From positions 2,170,001-2,234,000 of the forward strand of contig NZ_CP085081.1 of the NCBI RefSeq assembly GCF_023243115.1: a stretch of DNA of 64,000 nt. Direction: 5' to 3'. The notes beneath the pieces were generated by a model. The model had not been told where the DNA came from. It saw only the letters and a program-made list of their open reading frames with translations, and made no database searches. Below, piece after piece: positions 27,017-36,729 of this stretch (its first letter is position 1; the number at the start of each line of letters is the position of its first letter). The position numbers and the translations under genes are program-made. This DNA comes from Sediminicoccus sp. KRV36 (GTDB lineage Bacteria > Pseudomonadota > Alphaproteobacteria > Acetobacterales > Acetobacteraceae).

Positions 27017-27997
27017 ATGCGCCGCCGTTCCTTGCTCGCCCTGCCGCTTGCCGCACCGGCCCTGGCCGCCGCCCAGGAATCCTGGCCCAGCCGGCCCATC
27101 ACCATCCTCAGCGGCTTCCCCAATGGCTCGGGCATCGACATCTACATGCGCCGCATGTCGGAGCCGCTGAGCCGGGCGCTGAACGGCCAGAACATCATCG
27201 TGGACAACCGTTCGGGCGCAGGCGGGAACATCGCCTCCGACTTCGTCGCGAAGGCGCGGCCGGATGGCTATACGCTGTATTTCGGCACGGCCGGCACGCA
27301 TGCCATCAATGCGAGCCTCTATCGCACGCTGCCCTTCGATGTGGTGCGGGATTTCACGCCCATCGCGCATCTGGGCGATGTGCCCAATGCGCTGACGGTC
27401 AGCATCGATCGCCGGCCGCAATTCACCGATTGCGCGGCGTTGCTGGCGGCGGCGCGGGCCAATCCGGGGCGGTTGAACTATGCCTCCACCGGCAATGGCG
27501 CCTCGACGCATCTGGCCGGCGCGCAATTCGCGGTGGCGGCGAATATCGACATCACCCATGTGCCGTATCGCGGCCAGCCTGGCGCGCAGACGGCGCTGCT
27601 GGCGGGCGATGTGGATTTCTTCTTCAACCAGGTGGGCCCGGCACTCGGCCCCATCCGCCAGGGGCAGACGCGGGCACTGGCCGTGACCACGGCGCAGCGC
27701 CTTTCGATCCTGCCCGATGTGCCGACCGTGGCCGAAGCCTGCAACCTCCCCGGCTTCGTCAGCACCACCTGGTACGGCCTGTTCGGCCCGGCGAATTTGC
27801 CGGCGCCAATCGTCGAGCGGCTCTCCACCGCCATCACCGGCGTGCTGCGCGACCCGCAATTCAGCGAGTGGCTGGTGACGACGCAGGGCATCGCGCTGCC
27901 GCCGGTCTTCACGCCGGCGGAATTCGGCGCGATCCAGCGGCGCGATATCGCAAGCTGGGCCGAGATCGTCCGGCGTTCCGGCGCTTCGGTGGATTGA
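27017..27997 (+). CDS. Bug-family tripartite tricarboxylate receptor (orphan)
   Basis: The 326-residue binding protein has leader MRRRSLLALPLAAPALAAAQ. Bug motifs are RPITILSGFPNGSGIDI, VDNRSGAGGNIASDF, ARPDGYTLYFGTAGTHAIN and the central NYASTGNGASTHLAG. SD AAGGAG precedes the start. The gene is divergent from the racemase-like gene and runs 1 bp before a hydrolase gene, so a shared small-acid or amino-acid substrate is a reasonable guess. No TctA/TctB partner is present. Confidence 0.93.
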   Translation: MRRRSLLALPLAAPALAAAQESWPSRPITILSGFPNGSGIDIYMRRMSEPLSRALNGQNIIVDNRSGAGGNIASDFVAKARPDGYTLYFGTAGTHAINASLYRTLPFDVVRDFTPIAHLGDVPNALTVSIDRRPQFTDCAALLAAARANPGRLNYASTGNGASTHLAGAQFAVAANIDITHVPYRGQPGAQTALLAGDVDFFFNQVGPALGPIRQGQTRALAVTTAQRLSILPDVPTVAEACNLPGFVSTTWYGLFGPANLPAPIVERLSTAITGVLRDPQFSEWLVTTQGIALPPVFTPAEFGAIQRRDIASWAEIVRRSGASVD

Positions 27998-27998
27998 G

Positions 27999-28838
27999 GT
28001 GCGGCGCCGCGCGCTGGTGGCGGGCAGCCTGATGCCGCCGATGATTGCCCATGCCGCCAGCCCCGGCCGCATCAGCTTCGAGGAGCCGAGCGGCGCGGCC
28101 CCAGGCCCGATGGATGTGTATCTGCACCGCCCCGCCGCCTGGCGTCCGGGCGGGCCCGTCGTCGTGGTCATGCACGGCATGGGGCGCAACGCCGATGGCT
28201 ATCGCGATGCCTGGCTGCCGCATGCCGAGGCGCATGGCTTCCTGCTGGTCTGCCCGGAATATTCGGACGCGAAATTCCCCGGCGTACGGCTCTACAACTA
28301 CGGCAATGCCCAGGCGGAGGAAGCGGCATGGACCTTCTTTGCCCTCGACCGCGCGGTGGATGCGGCGCTGGCGGCGGTCGGTGCGCCGCCGGCGCCTTTC
28401 GCGCTGTATGGCCATTCGGCGGGGGCGCAATTCGTGCATCGCTATCTGCTGCTGACCGGCGCGCCGCGGGCGCGGCGCATCATCATCGCCAATTCCGGCT
28501 GGTATTCCTGGCCGCGCTTCGATGTGAACTTCCCGCATGGCCTCGCGCAATGCGCGGCGACCGAGGCGGGGCTGCGCGCGGCGCTGGGGCGCCCGGTGAC
28601 CATTCTGCTGGGGGACCAGGATAATGACCCGATGCATCATCAACTCCGCCGGGATGCGGCCACGGATGTGCAGGGGCTGAATCGCTTCGAGCGCGGCCGG
28701 AATTTCCACGCCGCCGCCCTGGCGGCCGCCGCGGGCTATGGCATTCCCTGCGGCTGGGATCTCGGCATCGTGCCGGGGGTTGCGCATTCCAATGCGGGCA
28801 TGGCCCAGGCTGCGGCGGCGATCCTGGCGCAAGCCTGA
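27999..28838 (+). CDS. Alpha/beta hydrolase, PHB-depolymerase/esterase-like
   Basis: The 279-residue protein has a GTG start directly after the Bug gene stop. A leader-like start (RRRALVAGSLMPPMIAHAA) suggests export. The oxyanion region is VVVVMHGMGRNADGY, the nucleophile serine is in YGHSAGAQF, the acid is likely the aspartate of LLGDQDND and the histidine is in VPGVAHSN. It resembles poly(3-hydroxybutyrate) depolymerase/feruloyl-esterase-type hydrolases of the LpqC kind. It may release the ligand that the adjacent receptor binds. Substrate unknown. Confidence 0.8.
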   Translation: MRRRALVAGSLMPPMIAHAASPGRISFEEPSGAAPGPMDVYLHRPAAWRPGGPVVVVMHGMGRNADGYRDAWLPHAEAHGFLLVCPEYSDAKFPGVRLYNYGNAQAEEAAWTFFALDRAVDAALAAVGAPPAPFALYGHSAGAQFVHRYLLLTGAPRARRIIIANSGWYSWPRFDVNFPHGLAQCAATEAGLRAALGRPVTILLGDQDNDPMHHQLRRDAATDVQGLNRFERGRNFHAAALAAAAGYGIPCGWDLGIVPGVAHSNAGMAQAAAAILAQA

Positions 28839-28905
28839 TTCGCTGCTTGCGCGCCAGGGAGTGGTTGCGTAAGGTCAGTGACATGTCAGTGGTCGTCACA
28901 GCCCC

Positions 28906-29589
28906 ATGTCGCTGGTAACCCAGATCGAGGCGCCGCCCTCGCTCACAGAGCGTGCCGTTGCGGCGCTGCGGCGCGATATCCTCACCACGCGCCTCGCCCC
29001 GGGGGAAACCGTCTCGGAAACCGCTGTCGCGGCCCATCTGGAACTCGGCAAGGCGCCGGTGCGGGCGGCACTCGCCCGGCTGGCGGAGGAGGGGCTGGTG
29101 CTCGCCGTCCCGCGCCGCGGCTGGATGGTCAGCCTGGTCACCATCCGCGACATCCATGAGGTGTTCGACCTGCGCCTGATGCTGGAGCCCGAAGCCGCGC
29201 GCCGTGCGGCCGGCCGCGTGGATGCGGTGATGCTGCGCCGCCTCGATGCCATCTGCGCCGAGGGCTATGACTGCGCCGATGAGGAGAGTGCCATGTGCTT
29301 CCTCGACGCCAACAAGCAATTCCACGTCGCCATCGCGGAGCTTTCGGGCAATGCGCGGCTGGCGCGGCAGCTGGACCGGCTGCTGGATGAAAGCACGCGC
29401 ATGCTGGTGCTGGGCCTGCGCCCGCGCGACCGCACGGGCGAGATGGCGCATGAGCATCACGCGCTCGTCGAGGCACTGGCCCTGGGCCGCGCCGATGAGG
29501 CCGCGCGCATCATGCATGAACAGGTTTCCGCCAGCCGCCAGATGGTGCTGGCGGCGCTCACCGCGCCCGATGCGAGGACCGCCGTATGA
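28906..29589 (+). CDS. GntR-family (FadR/FCD) transcriptional regulator
   Basis: The 227-residue protein has an N-terminal winged helix-turn-helix (residues about 12-75, with LAPGETVSETAVAAHLELGKAPVR) and a C-terminal FCD helical domain. The metal-site residues of FCD appear as the D and H of DANKQFHVAI, then H in EHHALVEAL and H in MHEQVSAS. These proteins usually respond to small acids. The stop overlaps the thiol dioxygenase gene (ATGA at 29586), so it may control that gene and itself. Confidence 0.9.
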   Translation: MSLVTQIEAPPSLTERAVAALRRDILTTRLAPGETVSETAVAAHLELGKAPVRAALARLAEEGLVLAVPRRGWMVSLVTIRDIHEVFDLRLMLEPEAARRAAGRVDAVMLRRLDAICAEGYDCADEESAMCFLDANKQFHVAIAELSGNARLARQLDRLLDESTRMLVLGLRPRDRTGEMAHEHHALVEALALGRADEAARIMHEQVSASRQMVLAALTAPDARTAV

Positions 29590-30134
29590 ACATGATCGCA
29601 GCCCTGCCCGGCCTGAGCAGCACGGGCCTGAACAGCATGGGCGCCACCGGCACGGGTCTCGATGCCATGCTGGCCGGGATCCGCCGCGCGGCGCGGGTGC
29701 CCCTGGCAGAGCGTCCGGCCGCGGTCGCCGCGGCCATCGCGCCGCATCTGGGCGATGCCGGCCTGCTGGCGGGCCGCGATTGTCCCTGCAATCCTGATCG
29801 CTACGTCCGCCATCTGCTGGAGGAGGGCGAGGGTTATGCCGTGGTCGCGCTGGTCTGGCGGCCGGGCCAGATGTCGCCCGTCCATTCGCACCACACCTGG
29901 TGCGCCCTGGGCGTGCATCGCGGTTGCCTGACCGAGCATTTCTTCACGCCCGGCGCGCCGCCGCGCCCCAAGGCCGCGCTGCTGCGCGGGGAAGGGGCCA
30001 CAAGCCACGGCCCGGCCGATCCGGAGCTGATCCACCGCATCGCCAATTGCTGCGCGGAGGTGGCTGTGTCCATCCATGTCTATGGCGTGCCCTTTGCGCA
30101 ATTCAGTGACGGCGTGAATTGCATCCTCGCCTGA
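29586..30134 (+). CDS. Cysteine dioxygenase-like (thiol dioxygenase, cupin) enzyme
   Basis: The 182-residue cupin has iron ligands H100 and H102 in SPVHSHHTWCALGV and H164 in VSIHVYG, the three-histidine pattern of thiol dioxygenases. The family oxidises the thiol of cysteine, 3-mercaptopropionate or cysteamine to a sulfinic acid using Fe(II) and O2. Which thiol is used cannot be told from the sequence alone. The first 30 residues are glycine/serine-rich and unusual. The gene is translationally coupled to the GntR regulator and followed by an EamA exporter 54 bp on. Confidence 0.8.
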   Translation: MNMIAALPGLSSTGLNSMGATGTGLDAMLAGIRRAARVPLAERPAAVAAAIAPHLGDAGLLAGRDCPCNPDRYVRHLLEEGEGYAVVALVWRPGQMSPVHSHHTWCALGVHRGCLTEHFFTPGAPPRPKAALLRGEGATSHGPADPELIHRIANCCAEVAVSIHVYGVPFAQFSDGVNCILA

Positions 30135-30188
30135 GGAAAACGCGTCAGCAGGGTTGACGCAAACGCCGGCTGGCTGGCTACTGGCGGG

Positions 30189-31082
30189 GTGAATATCAGT
30201 CCCAGGATCCTGGTCGGCTTGCTGATCGGTGTGCTGGCCTCGGCGATCTGGGGCGGGCATGCGGCGGTGGCGCGGCTGGCGCTGAACGGGCAGGGCTTCC
30301 ATGTGCTGGACCTGCTGTTCTGCCGCTACGTCCCGGCCTCCCTCCTCCTGGCGCCGCTGGTCTGGCGGGAACGGGCGGCCATGCGGGCCCTGGGCTGGCG
30401 GCGCATCTTCGTGCTGTTCCTGTTCGCCGGGGCGGGCAACCTCATTCTCTTTGCCACCGCGCTGAAATACGCCCCCGCCACGCATGGCTCCACCATCGCG
30501 CCGATGGTCATGCCGGTGGCCGGCGCCCTGCTCGCCTGGTGGCTGCTGCGGGAAAGGCCCACGCCCGGCCGTGCCGCCGCCCTGGGCGGGATGCTGACCG
30601 GGGTGCTCATCATCGCCTGGGATGGCTTGGGCATGCATCCCGGCGCCTGGCGTGGCGACCTGATGCTGGTCGGGGCGGGCAGCACCTGGGCGGTCTTCAC
30701 CATCCTGCTGCGGCGCTGGCAGGTGCCGGCAATCCCGGCGACGGCGGCCGTCACCCTCGTTTCCGTGCCCTTCGTGCTGCCGCCCTTCCTGCTGTATCGC
30801 GTCGAGGCATTTTTTGCCCTGCCGACCAGCCTCGTCATCTGGATGCTGGTGGCGCAGGGCGTGCTGCTGGGCTGCGTCTCCATGCTGCTCTTTGCCCGCA
30901 GCGTGGAAATGCTGGGCGCCACGCGGGCCAGCACGCTTTCGGTCGTGGTGCCGGTGATGGGGCTGATCACCTCGGCCCTGGTGCTGGGTGAGACGATCGG
31001 GCCGGTGAAGGCGCTGGGCGCCTCGCTCTCGGTGGGGGCGATGCTGGTGGCCGTGCTCTTTACCGGGCGCCGCCAGGCTTGA
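30189..31082 (+). CDS. EamA-family (DMT) metabolite transporter
   Basis: The 297-residue membrane protein has ten segments in two EamA halves (first ending near WWLLRERPTPG at about residue 120, second ending in the TSALVLGETIGPVKALGA stretch). It starts with GTG at 30189. Family members export amino acids or related metabolites. The upstream space holds a TTGACG at 30154, a possible -35 element, but the -10 is weak. It could act with the thiol dioxygenase, for example on a sulfur compound, but this is only inference from position. Confidence 0.87.
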   Translation: MNISPRILVGLLIGVLASAIWGGHAAVARLALNGQGFHVLDLLFCRYVPASLLLAPLVWRERAAMRALGWRRIFVLFLFAGAGNLILFATALKYAPATHGSTIAPMVMPVAGALLAWWLLRERPTPGRAAALGGMLTGVLIIAWDGLGMHPGAWRGDLMLVGAGSTWAVFTILLRRWQVPAIPATAAVTLVSVPFVLPPFLLYRVEAFFALPTSLVIWMLVAQGVLLGCVSMLLFARSVEMLGATRASTLSVVVPVMGLITSALVLGETIGPVKALGASLSVGAMLVAVLFTGRRQA

Positions 31083-31101
31083 GGGACGCGAGGCCTGAGC
31101 C

Positions 31102-32145
31102 TCAGAAGGCCCGCAGCCAGTCGCGCAGGCGGCTTGCCGGCGGGCCATCGTCGCGCGGCATGGATCGGAGCGGCTGGCCGGCCAGGGCCGCGGCGCGCAC
31201 CTCACTTGGCGTGGCGCCGAATTCGCGCCGGAAGGCCCGGCTGAAGGCCGAGGGGTCGTAGAAGCCGCAGGCCTCCGCCACCTCGGCGATGCTGCGCTGT
31301 TCCCGCGCATCGGACAGGGCCGCGTGGCTGGCCTCCAGGCGCAGCTTCTGGATGTAGCGCGCCACGCCGCCCTCACCCTCCAGCAGGCGATAGAGCTGGG
31401 AGCGGGACATGCCGGCCATGCTGCACACCAGCCGGGGCGAAAGCCGCGCCGAGCCCAGATGCGCGCCGATCACCCGCCGCACCCGCGCGAGGCGGGTGCC
31501 GTCCATCTGGCTCTCCGCCAGGGCCAGGTGATCCGGCGTGGGATGCAGGCAGGCGGCGATCATGGCGGCGATGGCGTCGGGCAGGCGCGCGGCTTCCTCG
31601 GGCTGGAGCTGCGGGATGCGGTGGGCCAGCAGCCGCAGGTAATCAGCGAGCAGCAGGCCCAGCGGCGTCTCCAGCGCCTGGTCGCAGGCGGCATCGAGCG
31701 GCGTGGCCAGGGCGGCGAAGCGATCCCGCGAGAGATAGAGCTGCAGCCGTTCATCCGCATCGCGCTCACTGACCAATTCGCGGCCGAGGGAGACGATGAA
31801 GGGCGTGCGGGCGGGAATGCGCAGGGAGCTGCGCGCGGTGCGCAGGCTGGTTTCCGCCCCGCCCAGCGTCAGCGACCAATGATCCACCGGGTCGCTCCGC
31901 AGCATCTGCCGGGTCCGCATGACGCGCAGCGGCGGGGCCGAAACCTGGCTGATGCCCATGCCGGCCAGGGCCCAGGCCCGGCTTTCCGCCGCAAAGCCGG
32001 GGAGATGCGGGGCGGCGGGCGCATCAACCTCAAAGACGGAATCAAACCAGCCGCGCCAAGCCCCAATCTGCCGGGCGGCAGGGAGTTCGCGGGTGCTGAG
32101 AATGACTGGCCGTAAGCCAGGGTGCTGGGGGGCTTCGTCCGCCAT
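31102..32145 (-). CDS. AraC-family transcriptional regulator
   Basis: The 347-residue protein has two C-terminal helix-turn-helix motifs in roughly residues 230-325 (VCSMAGMSRSQLYRLLEGEG and the later CGFYDPSAFSRAFRREFG). The N-terminal half resembles the AraC-binding-like domain of the XylS/FeaR type (WSLTLGG, TPFIVSLGRE). It starts exactly at the stop of the thioesterase gene, at the end of the minus-strand hutH-hutI run, so it may regulate histidine use or an adjacent pathway. The usual HutC repressor is not in the window. Confidence 0.88.
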   Translation of the reverse strand: MADEAPQHPGLRPVILSTRELPAARQIGAWRGWFDSVFEVDAPAAPHLPGFAAESRAWALAGMGISQVSAPPLRVMRTRQMLRSDPVDHWSLTLGGAETSLRTARSSLRIPARTPFIVSLGRELVSERDADERLQLYLSRDRFAALATPLDAACDQALETPLGLLLADYLRLLAHRIPQLQPEEAARLPDAIAAMIAACLHPTPDHLALAESQMDGTRLARVRRVIGAHLGSARLSPRLVCSMAGMSRSQLYRLLEGEGGVARYIQKLRLEASHAALSDAREQRSIAEVAEACGFYDPSAFSRAFRREFGATPSEVRAAALAGQPLRSMPRDDGPPASRLRDWLRAF

Positions 32146-32568
32146 TCAGCCCCCGGCCGGGCTGCGCTGGCTGCGCACCCAACTCGTTGTCACATGCACC
32201 GCGACGTCCTTTGAATCCGGGCGGGTGATCAGCACCTCGCCGAAAAGGCTGCGCCCGCGGCCTTTGACCAGGCGGGCTGTCGCATAAATAGGACCGGGTC
32301 CGCAAGGTTGCAAGAAATTTACATGCATATTCGCGGTGAGGCTCTCGTCGCGGCCCTCGCTGCCGGCCAGCAGCACGGCCCACATGGCCATATCCGCCAG
32401 CCCCATGATGGCGGGGCCGGAGACGGTGTTGCCCGGGCGCAGCAGCGCCGCGTGATGCGGCAATTCCAGCCGCGCCTCCGTCGCATCGGCGGCCAGCACG
32501 CGCACGCCCCAGGCGGCCCCCAGCGGCACGCCGCGATGGATGATGGCCTCGATCTCGGCCGGACTCAT
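32146..32568 (-). CDS. PaaI-like hotdog thioesterase
   Basis: The 140-residue hotdog-fold protein includes HHAALLRPGNTVSGPAIMGLADMAMWAVL, which carries the typical central helix. It ends ESLTANMHVNFLQP and a further strand. Such enzymes hydrolyse acyl-CoA thioesters. The longer frame upstream overlaps hutI; the ATG at 32568 lies 10 bp beyond the hutI stop, though its ribosome-binding site is weak. It sits between hutI and the AraC gene; a link to histidine catabolism is not established. Confidence 0.77.
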   Translation of the reverse strand: MSPAEIEAIIHRGVPLGAAWGVRVLAADATEARLELPHHAALLRPGNTVSGPAIMGLADMAMWAVLLAGSEGRDESLTANMHVNFLQPCGPGPIYATARLVKGRGRSLFGEVLITRPDSKDVAVHVTTSWVRSQRSPAGG

Positions 32569-32578
32569 GGGATGATCG

Positions 32579-33778
32579 TCATGCGGCGATGCCGGCCACG
32601 ACGCGCCCGATGCAGGGGTTGCCACCCAGCCAGTAGCACAGCTCCGCCGGGCGCTGGATGCGATACAGCGCGAGGTCACAGCGCAGCCCTTCGGCCAGCA
32701 CGCCGCGATCACCGAGGCCGAGGGCGGCGGCGGCGTGGCGCGTCACGCCGAGCAGCGCCTCGGGCACCGTCATGCGGAACAGCGTGCAGCCGAGGTTGAG
32801 CATCAGCAGCAGCGACAGCGCCGGGGAGGAGCCGGGATTCATGTCGGTGGAGAGCGCCATGCGGCAGCCATGCTCGCGCATCGCGGCGATCGGCGGAAAA
32901 TGGGTTTCGCGCAGGATCAGCGTCGCACCCGGCAGCAGCACGGCGACGGTGCCGGTCCGCGCCATGGCGGCGATGCCCGCGCTGTTGCTGCGCTCCAGGT
33001 GATCGGCCGAGAGCGCACCATGGGCGGCGGCCAGCGCCGCGCCGCCGCAATCCGTCAACTGGTCGGCGTGCAGCTTCACCGGCAGGCCGTGGCGCTGGGC
33101 GGCGGCGAAGACCAGGGCGGTTTCCTCGGCCGTGAAGCCGATGCTGTCAAAGAAGGCATCCACCGCATCGGCCAGGTGTTCGGCGGCGGCGCGGGGGATG
33201 ATGTCCTCAGCCACATGGCGCGCATATTCGCCCTGCCGGCCCTTGTATTCCGGCGGCACGGCATGGGCGGCGAGCAGCGAGGTGACGATGCTCACCGGGC
33301 GCTGCGCCCCCAGGGCGCGGGCGGCGCGGAGCTGGCGCAGCTCGGTCTCCGGCTCCAGCCCGTAGCCGGATTTGACCTCCACCGTGGTCACGCCCTCGCG
33401 CAGCAGCGCATCCAGCCGAGGCAGGGCGGCCTGCACCAGCTGCGCCTCGCTCGCCGCGCGCGTGGCGCGCATGGTGGAGAGAATGCCGCCACCGGCGCGA
33501 GCGATCTCCTCATAGGTGGCGCCGCCGAGGCGCTGCTCGAATTCGGCCGCGCGGTTGCCGCCAAAGACCAGATGGGTGTGGCAATCCACGAGGCCGGGCA
33601 GGATCCAGGCGCCGCCGCAATCGGTCACGGGCGCGGCATGCGCGGGCAGGCCAGTGCGCGGCCCCACCCAGGCGATGCGGCCATTCTTGGACGCGATGGC
33701 GCCATCCTCGATGAGGCCCAGCGCATCATCGCCCATGGTGGCGAGATTTGCATTCAGCCAGACGTTATCGAAGCTCAT
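32579..33778 (-). CDS. hutI: Imidazolonepropionase
   Basis: The 399-residue cytosolic amidohydrolase opens the imidazolone ring to give formimidoylglutamate (EC 3.5.2.7), the third step of histidine breakdown. Metal ligands H67 and H69 are in [16 protein letters not shown]. The substrate-binding EVKSGYGLE, the later [11 protein letters not shown] and the [10 protein letters not shown] segment with the catalytic aspartate are all present. Length is typical. The start overlaps the hutH stop as ATGA (33775-33778), so it is translated after hutH. Confidence 0.96.
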   Translation of the reverse strand: MSFDNVWLNANLATMGDDALGLIEDGAIASKNGRIAWVGPRTGLPAHAAPVTDCGGAWILPGLVDCHTHLVFGGNRAAEFEQRLGGATYEEIARAGGGILSTMRATRAASEAQLVQAALPRLDALLREGVTTVEVKSGYGLEPETELRQLRAARALGAQRPVSIVTSLLAAHAVPPEYKGRQGEYARHVAEDIIPRAAAEHLADAVDAFFDSIGFTAEETALVFAAAQRHGLPVKLHADQLTDCGGAALAAAHGALSADHLERSNSAGIAAMARTGTVAVLLPGATLILRETHFPPIAAMREHGCRMALSTDMNPGSSPALSLLLMLNLGCTLFRMTVPEALLGVTRHAAAALGLGDRGVLAEGLRCDLALYRIQRPAELCYWLGGNPCIGRVVAGIAA

Positions 33779-35271
33779 GGCAGCGTCACCCCGCGCAGCA
33801 GGCGGCGTGCGGCCGCGATATCGGGCGCCATCAGCCGGTCCTCATCCCAGGGGGCCACTTCGGCGCGTAGCCTGGCATGCGCGGCCTCGATGGCGGGGCT
33901 GCTGGTGAGCGGGCGGTGGAAGCCGATGCCCTGCGCGGCGGCCAGGTATTCGATGGCGAGGATGCCCTCCAGATTCTCGGCCATGGGCCGCAGGCGCAGG
34001 CCCGCATTGGTGGCCATGGAGACGTGATCCTCCTGGTTGGCGGAGGTGGGCAGGCTGTCCACGCTGCGCGGCGTCGCCATGGCGCGGTTCTCGGCGGCCA
34101 GGGCGGCGGCCGTCACCTGGGCGATCATGAAGCCGGAATTGAGCCCGCCTGCCTGCACCAGGAAGGCCGGAAGGCCGGAGAGCGCCGGGTCCGTCAGCAG
34201 GGCGATGCGGCGTTCGGCGATGGCGCCGATCTCAGCGAGGGCAAGGGCCAGCATGTCGGCCGCGAAGGCCACCGGCTCGGCGTGGAAATTGCCGCCGGAG
34301 AGAAGCTCGCCCCCCTCGACCAGCAGCGGGTTGTCGGTCACGGCATTGGCCTCGCGCTCCAGCATGGCGCCGGCCTGCTCGATGAGGTCGAGGCAGGCGC
34401 CGATCACCTGGGGCTGGCAGCGCAGGCAATAGGGGTCCTGCACACGGATATCGCCCTCGCGGTGGCTGTCGCGGATGGCGCTGCCGGCGAGGAGTTGGCG
34501 CAGCGTCTCGGCCACGCGGATCTGCCCGGGCTGGCCGCGCAGGGCATGGATGCGCGGATCAAAGGGCGTGTCGGAACCGCGCGCGGCATCCACGCTCATG
34601 GCACCCGTCAGCAGGCCGGCGCGCAGCAGATCGCCCGCGCGGAACTGTGCATCGAGGGCGAGGGCCGTGCTGACCTGGGTGCCGTTGAGCAGCGCCAGCC
34701 CCTCCTTCGGGCCCAGCACCAAGGGCGCGCGGCCGATGGCGGCCAGTGCCGTGGCGCCGCCATGCGTCACATGCTGCGCATCCGTGGCCGAGCCCTCGCC
34801 CACCAGCACCAGCGAGAGATGGGCGAGGGGGGCGAGATCCCCCGAGGCGCCGACCGAGCCCTGGGCCGGCACATCGGGCAGCATGTCGGCTTCCAGCAGG
34901 GCGAGCAGCGTCTCGATGATCTCGGGCCGCGCGCCGGATGCGCCGCGCGCCAGCGACATGGCCTTCAGCGCGAGGATCAGCCGCACCACGGGGCGGGGCA
35001 GGTTCTCGCCCGTGCCGGCGGCGTGGCTGCGCAGCAGGTTGAGCTGGAGCCGCGCCAGGTCACCCGCGGCGATGCGGGTGGAAGCGAGCTTGCCGAAGCC
35101 GGTATTCACGCCGTACAGCGCGGCCCCGCTGGCCAGCGCGGCACGCAAGGTGGCGAGCCCCGCCTCCACATCATCACCCCAGCCGGGGGCGAGGGCGAGC
35201 GGCGCGCCATCGCGAATGGCCCGCAGGTCGGAAAGCCGCGCATGCCCGGCGGCGAGGGAGATCGGGGTCAT
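33775..35271 (-). CDS. hutH: Histidine ammonia-lyase
   Basis: The 498-residue enzyme removes ammonia from L-histidine to give urocanate (EC 4.3.1.3). With the ATG at 35271, the self-formed MIO cofactor triad A142-S143-G144 in [14 protein letters not shown] and the catalytic Y53 in YGVNTGFG fall at the standard positions, which supports this start over a GTG 39 bases upstream. Other conserved parts are [26 protein letters not shown] and SGGNFHAEP. It is first in a minus-strand operon. The hutU and hutG genes needed for a full pathway are not in the window. Confidence 0.97.
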   Translation of the reverse strand: MTPISLAAGHARLSDLRAIRDGAPLALAPGWGDDVEAGLATLRAALASGAALYGVNTGFGKLASTRIAAGDLARLQLNLLRSHAAGTGENLPRPVVRLILALKAMSLARGASGARPEIIETLLALLEADMLPDVPAQGSVGASGDLAPLAHLSLVLVGEGSATDAQHVTHGGATALAAIGRAPLVLGPKEGLALLNGTQVSTALALDAQFRAGDLLRAGLLTGAMSVDAARGSDTPFDPRIHALRGQPGQIRVAETLRQLLAGSAIRDSHREGDIRVQDPYCLRCQPQVIGACLDLIEQAGAMLEREANAVTDNPLLVEGGELLSGGNFHAEPVAFAADMLALALAEIGAIAERRIALLTDPALSGLPAFLVQAGGLNSGFMIAQVTAAALAAENRAMATPRSVDSLPTSANQEDHVSMATNAGLRLRPMAENLEGILAIEYLAAAQGIGFHRPLTSSPAIEAAHARLRAEVAPWDEDRLMAPDIAAARRLLRGVTLP

Positions 35272-35335
35272 CCCGGCAGGATAGAACGCCTGGGCGCGCG
35301 CGGCCATCACGGGGTTGCATGGCAGGGCGCGGGCC

Positions 35336-35350
35336 GCGATGTTTCATCGC
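35336..35350 (+). promoter_or_regulatory. Perfect short palindrome in the hutH-hutF divergent region
   Basis: GCGATG and CATCGC are separated by TTT, ten bases before the Shine-Dalgarno sequence of hutF and 65 bp upstream of hutH. It could be an operator for both divergent units or a stem in the hutF leader. No known consensus is matched. The surrounding 99-bp space must contain the promoters, but I cannot place them. Confidence 0.35.
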
Positions 35351-35370
35351 GTTGTCTCCAAGGGATTCCG

Positions 35371-36729
35371 ATGGCTGAATTCTTCGCCGCCCATGCGCTG
35401 CTGCCCGAGGGCTGGGCGGCTGATGTGCGGATCATCTGCGATGCGGCCGGCCGGATCACGCAGGTCACGCCGGGTGCGGCCCCGGGTGCCGCGCGGCGGT
35501 TGCGCGGCCATGTCATCCCGGGGATCGCCAATCTGCACAGCCACGCCTTCCAGCGCGCCATGGCGGGCGGGGCCGAGCGCCGCAGCCCCGCGGGCCGCGA
35601 CAGCTTCTGGACCTGGCGGGAGACGATGTATCGCTTCGCGCTCTCCGTGAGCCCGGAGGACGCGCAAGCCATTGCGGCACAGCTTTATGCCGAATGTCTG
35701 ACGCGCGGCTTCACGCAGATCGCCGAGTTTCATTACCTGCACCACGCGCCCGATGGCAGCGCCTATGCGAACCGAGCGGAGATGGCGGAGCGGCTGTTCG
35801 CCGCCGCCGAGGCTACGGGCATCGGCATCACCATGCTGCCCAGCCTCTATCGCCATGGCGGGATTTTCGGCGCCCCCCCGCATGAGGGGCAGCGCCGCTT
35901 CCTGAATGATCTGGACGGGTTCCACACCATCCTGGAGCGCGTGCGCGCCATCGCCGCCACGCAGCGCAACGCGGCCTGGGGTGTGGCGCCGCACAGCCTG
36001 CGCGCCGTGACGCCCGCCATGCTGGAAGCGATGGCCGCGCTGGACTGTCCTATCCATATCCACGCCGCCGAGCAGGAAAAGGAGGTGCAGGAATGCCTTG
36101 CCGCCACCGGCCTGCGCCCGGTCGAATGGCTGCTGCGGAACACGCCGCTGGATGCGCGCTGGGTGCTGATCCACGCGACGCATATGACGCAAGGCGAGAC
36201 GCGCGAACTCGCGGCCACGGGCGCCGTGGTCGGGCTGTGCCCCTCCACCGAAGCCTCGCTCGGCGATGGCGTCTTCCCGCTGCCGGATTACCTGGCGGCC
36301 GAGGGGCGGCTCGGCTTCGGGACGGATAGCCATGTGGGCATCTGCCCCGCCGCCGAATTGCGCCAGCTGGAAACCAGCCAGCGCCTGGCGCTGGAATTGC
36401 GCAGCGTGGCCACCGATGACATCCGGCCGCATCCGGGGCGCGGCCTGCTGGAGCGCGCGCTGGCGGGTGGGGCCCAGGCGTGCGGCGTCGCGATGGGGGG
36501 CATCGCCCCCGGGCTGCGTTGTGATCTGGTGGAGTTGGATGACGAACACCCCACGCTGGCCGGCCGCAGCAGCGATGCGCTGCTGGATGCCTGGTGCTTC
36601 GGCCCGGCCGACCGGATGGTGCGCAGCGTCGCGGTGGGCGGCCGCGTGGTGGTGGAATCCGGCCGCCACATCCGCGAAGGCAGCATTCGCGAAGACTTCG
36701 CACGCACCATGAAAAGGCTTGGCACATGA
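35371..36729 (+). CDS. hutF: Formimidoylglutamate deiminase
   Basis: The 452-residue amidohydrolase converts N-formimidoyl-L-glutamate to N-formylglutamate and ammonia (EC 3.5.3.13), the alternative to the one-step HutG route. The start is the ATG at 35371 after AAGGGA. An open frame runs about 1.5 kb further upstream on this strand but is the shadow of hutH. Metal ligands are in NLHSHAFQRAM; further motifs are EFHYLHH, HIHAAEQEKEV, VLIHATHM and the aspartate in GFGTDSHV. It is divergent from hutH-hutI, and its stop overlaps the SDR gene. Confidence 0.95.
   Translation: MAEFFAAHALLPEGWAADVRIICDAAGRITQVTPGAAPGAARRLRGHVIPGIANLHSHAFQRAMAGGAERRSPAGRDSFWTWRETMYRFALSVSPEDAQAIAAQLYAECLTRGFTQIAEFHYLHHAPDGSAYANRAEMAERLFAAAEATGIGITMLPSLYRHGGIFGAPPHEGQRRFLNDLDGFHTILERVRAIAATQRNAAWGVAPHSLRAVTPAMLEAMAALDCPIHIHAAEQEKEVQECLAATGLRPVEWLLRNTPLDARWVLIHATHMTQGETRELAATGAVVGLCPSTEASLGDGVFPLPDYLAAEGRLGFGTDSHVGICPAAELRQLETSQRLALELRSVATDDIRPHPGRGLLERALAGGAQACGVAMGGIAPGLRCDLVELDDEHPTLAGRSSDALLDAWCFGPADRMVRSVAVGGRVVVESGRHIREGSIREDFARTMKRLGT

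Noticed and set aside
33877..35370. N-terminal extension of hutF by about 500 residues
   Set aside because: This stretch is antisense to hutH; the family length, ribosome-binding site and N-terminal motif support the start at 35371.
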